Positions 7,610 to 8,493 of a stretch of DNA of 8,493 nt are shown piece after piece. The notes below the pieces were generated by a model, which did not search any database, was not told the DNA's origin, and saw only the letters and a program-made list of their open reading frames with translations. This DNA comes from Bacteroidales bacterium UBA5072 (GTDB lineage Bacteria; Bacteroidota; Bacteroidia; Bacteroidales; UBA10428), in contig DIAS01000060.1 of assembly GCA_002415855.1 (NCBI GenBank), positions 1 through 8,493 on the forward strand. Reading direction: 5' to 3'. A program made the translations under genes and the position numbers. Each line of letters opens with the position of its first letter. Within the stretch, counting starts at the first letter, position 1.

Positions 7610-7617
7610 CAAACTTA
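7610..7617 (-). promoter_or_regulatory. Candidate Bacteroidota -7 box for the arylsulfatase
   Basis: On the minus strand these bases read TAAGTTTG, a perfect match to the TAnnTTTG -7 element used by the Bacteroidota primary sigma factor. Transcription would begin near 7603, giving a leader of about 40 bases. No clear TTG element is seen at the expected distance upstream, which lowers confidence. The box lies in the 142-base AT-rich gap (7564-7705) shared with the divergent plus-strand gene. I found no comparable perfect box for that gene. Confidence 0.4.
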
Positions 7618-7705
7618 GTTCAATATGGTCGAAAGTAAATACTTAATAATGGGTATTTTTAATTTATTAATATGAACTAACTTACGATTTCATTTCTTTA
7701 TCAGT

Positions 7706-8491
7706 ATGCGGTATCACTCAGAGAAAATAATCATATGTTTTTTGCTTCTGTTTTTATCATTTGGCGCCAGTGCTCAGACCACAAGCTATACTCAGCTGTG
7801 CAACGAGTTACAGTTTTCAAGGAGTATAAATGACAAATGGGCAGGAGAGTTGTATCTTGGCGGCGCTTTCAGCAACACGCCTTCTGATCCAAGGGTCCTG
7901 AGCACCAATATTCAAAGGTATTTTTTTCTTTGGGGTCACTATTTCCTGTCACCAAGGTGGAAACTCTCAGCGTCTTTTGCCTATTATAACAATAAGGATG
8001 TACCTGATATCGGGCAATATTATTCTCCGGAGTACAGGCTGACACTTCAGGGGACATATTATTTTCATAAAACCGGGTACACATTAATGACCAGGATGAG
8101 GGGAGAGTTCAGGTACATGATGAATGCTGACGGCGAGTACGAGGACAAGTACCGGTACCGGCAGATGCTGAAATTTGTCAAACCGATAAACAGCCAGGTA
8201 ATGAGACAGGGAGTTGTTTATTTCCTCACAACTGAAGAATTACTTCTCAAGCCAGACGCAAAAACTGAAGGGATTACTTTCTTTGACCGCAACCGGTTTG
8301 AAATAGGAGGAGGTTATCTTATTACAGATAATCTCCAGTTGGAAATGGCCTATCTGAATGAATTTGTTCCTCGTGACGACAAGAACGATTTATATAATGC
8401 ACTTGAGCTTACGCTTACCCTGAACAACCTGTTGCCAAACCTGAAAAAACACATTTTCCCTAAGAAAGAAGAAGAGAAATTAACCGACTGA
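7706..8491 (+). CDS. DUF2490-like outer-membrane beta-barrel protein
   Basis: This is a predicted outer-membrane barrel of 261 residues. A signal peptide with a long hydrophobic core (about 7-23, ending GASAQ) is followed by alternating amphipathic strands: WAGELYLGG, RYFFLWGHYFL, WKLSASFAYY, YRLTLQGTYYF, TLMTRMRGEF, RYRQMLKFV, RFEIGGGYLI and LQLEMAYLNEF. Strand content, the RxR-rich middle strands and the FFDRNRFEIGGGY segment resemble DUF2490 proteins common in Bacteroidota, whose function is not established. After the last strand (ALELTLTLNN) there is a charged tail (LKKHIFPKKEEEKLTD) instead of a terminal aromatic residue, which is unusual for a barrel. It is divergent from the arylsulfatase, so shared regulation is possible but unproven. 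The start is supported by the signal peptide; the leader has no Shine-Dalgarno sequence. The stop lies two bases before the window end. Confidence 0.8.
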   Translation: MRYHSEKIIICFLLLFLSFGASAQTTSYTQLCNELQFSRSINDKWAGELYLGGAFSNTPSDPRVLSTNIQRYFFLWGHYFLSPRWKLSASFAYYNNKDVPDIGQYYSPEYRLTLQGTYYFHKTGYTLMTRMRGEFRYMMNADGEYEDKYRYRQMLKFVKPINSQVMRQGVVYFLTTEELLLKPDAKTEGITFFDRNRFEIGGGYLITDNLQLEMAYLNEFVPRDDKNDLYNALELTLTLNNLLPNLKKHIFPKKEEEKLTD

Positions 8492-8493
8492 TT

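Noticed and set aside
7643..7670. Seven-base inverted repeat TTAATAA/TTATTAA in the divergent region
   Set aside because: It is composed only of A and T in an AT-rich gap, so it is likely by chance and gives no specific regulator.
1..8493. Possible defence system, CRISPR array, prophage or insertion sequence
   Set aside because: No spaced direct repeats, transposase, integrase, nuclease or NTPase motifs were seen on either strand.

Overview
The window looks like a piece of a Bacteroidota chromosome, probably an environmental lineage. Supporting signs are start codons without Shine-Dalgarno sequences behind AT-rich leaders, a perfect match to the Bacteroidota -7 promoter box (TAnnTTTG), lipoproteins, small outer-membrane beta-barrels, a DUF2490-like protein and a lipoprotein arylsulfatase. 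The lineage is inferred from gene content and style, not from a marker gene.

Layout. Bases 1-2009 (+) hold the 3' portion of a large multiheme c-type cytochrome with a HEAT-like linker and C-terminal TPRs; its true start lies before the window. A strong GC-rich hairpin at 2040-2068 separates it from a convergent block on the minus strand. Read in transcription order, that block is: a type I arylsulfatase lipoprotein (7563-5200), a strong hairpin terminator (5149-5190), a small outer-membrane beta-barrel protein (5107-4571), a glycine-zipper protein (4494-3937), a SnoaL/NTF2-like lipoprotein (3913-3413) and an NhaP-type cation:proton antiporter (3316-2081). A 142-base AT-rich divergent region (7564-7705) separates the sulfatase from a plus-strand DUF2490-like outer-membrane protein (7706-8491).

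How the genes fit together. Every gene product appears to act in the envelope: periplasmic electron transfer, ion antiport, outer-membrane barrels, lipoproteins and sulfate-ester hydrolysis. The closest coupling is the 23-base gap between the glycine-zipper gene and the SnoaL-like lipoprotein gene. The sulfatase appears to be its own transcription unit, with no SusC/SusD pair, glycoside hydrolase or sulfatase-maturase in the window, so this is not a visible polysaccharide-utilisation locus. There are no RNA genes, CRISPR arrays, insertion sequences, phage genes or recognisable defence genes. I do not see a new multi-gene system. The items most worth a second look are the heme/HEAT/TPR fusion, the sulfatase's C-terminal extension and the hairpin at 2040-2068.
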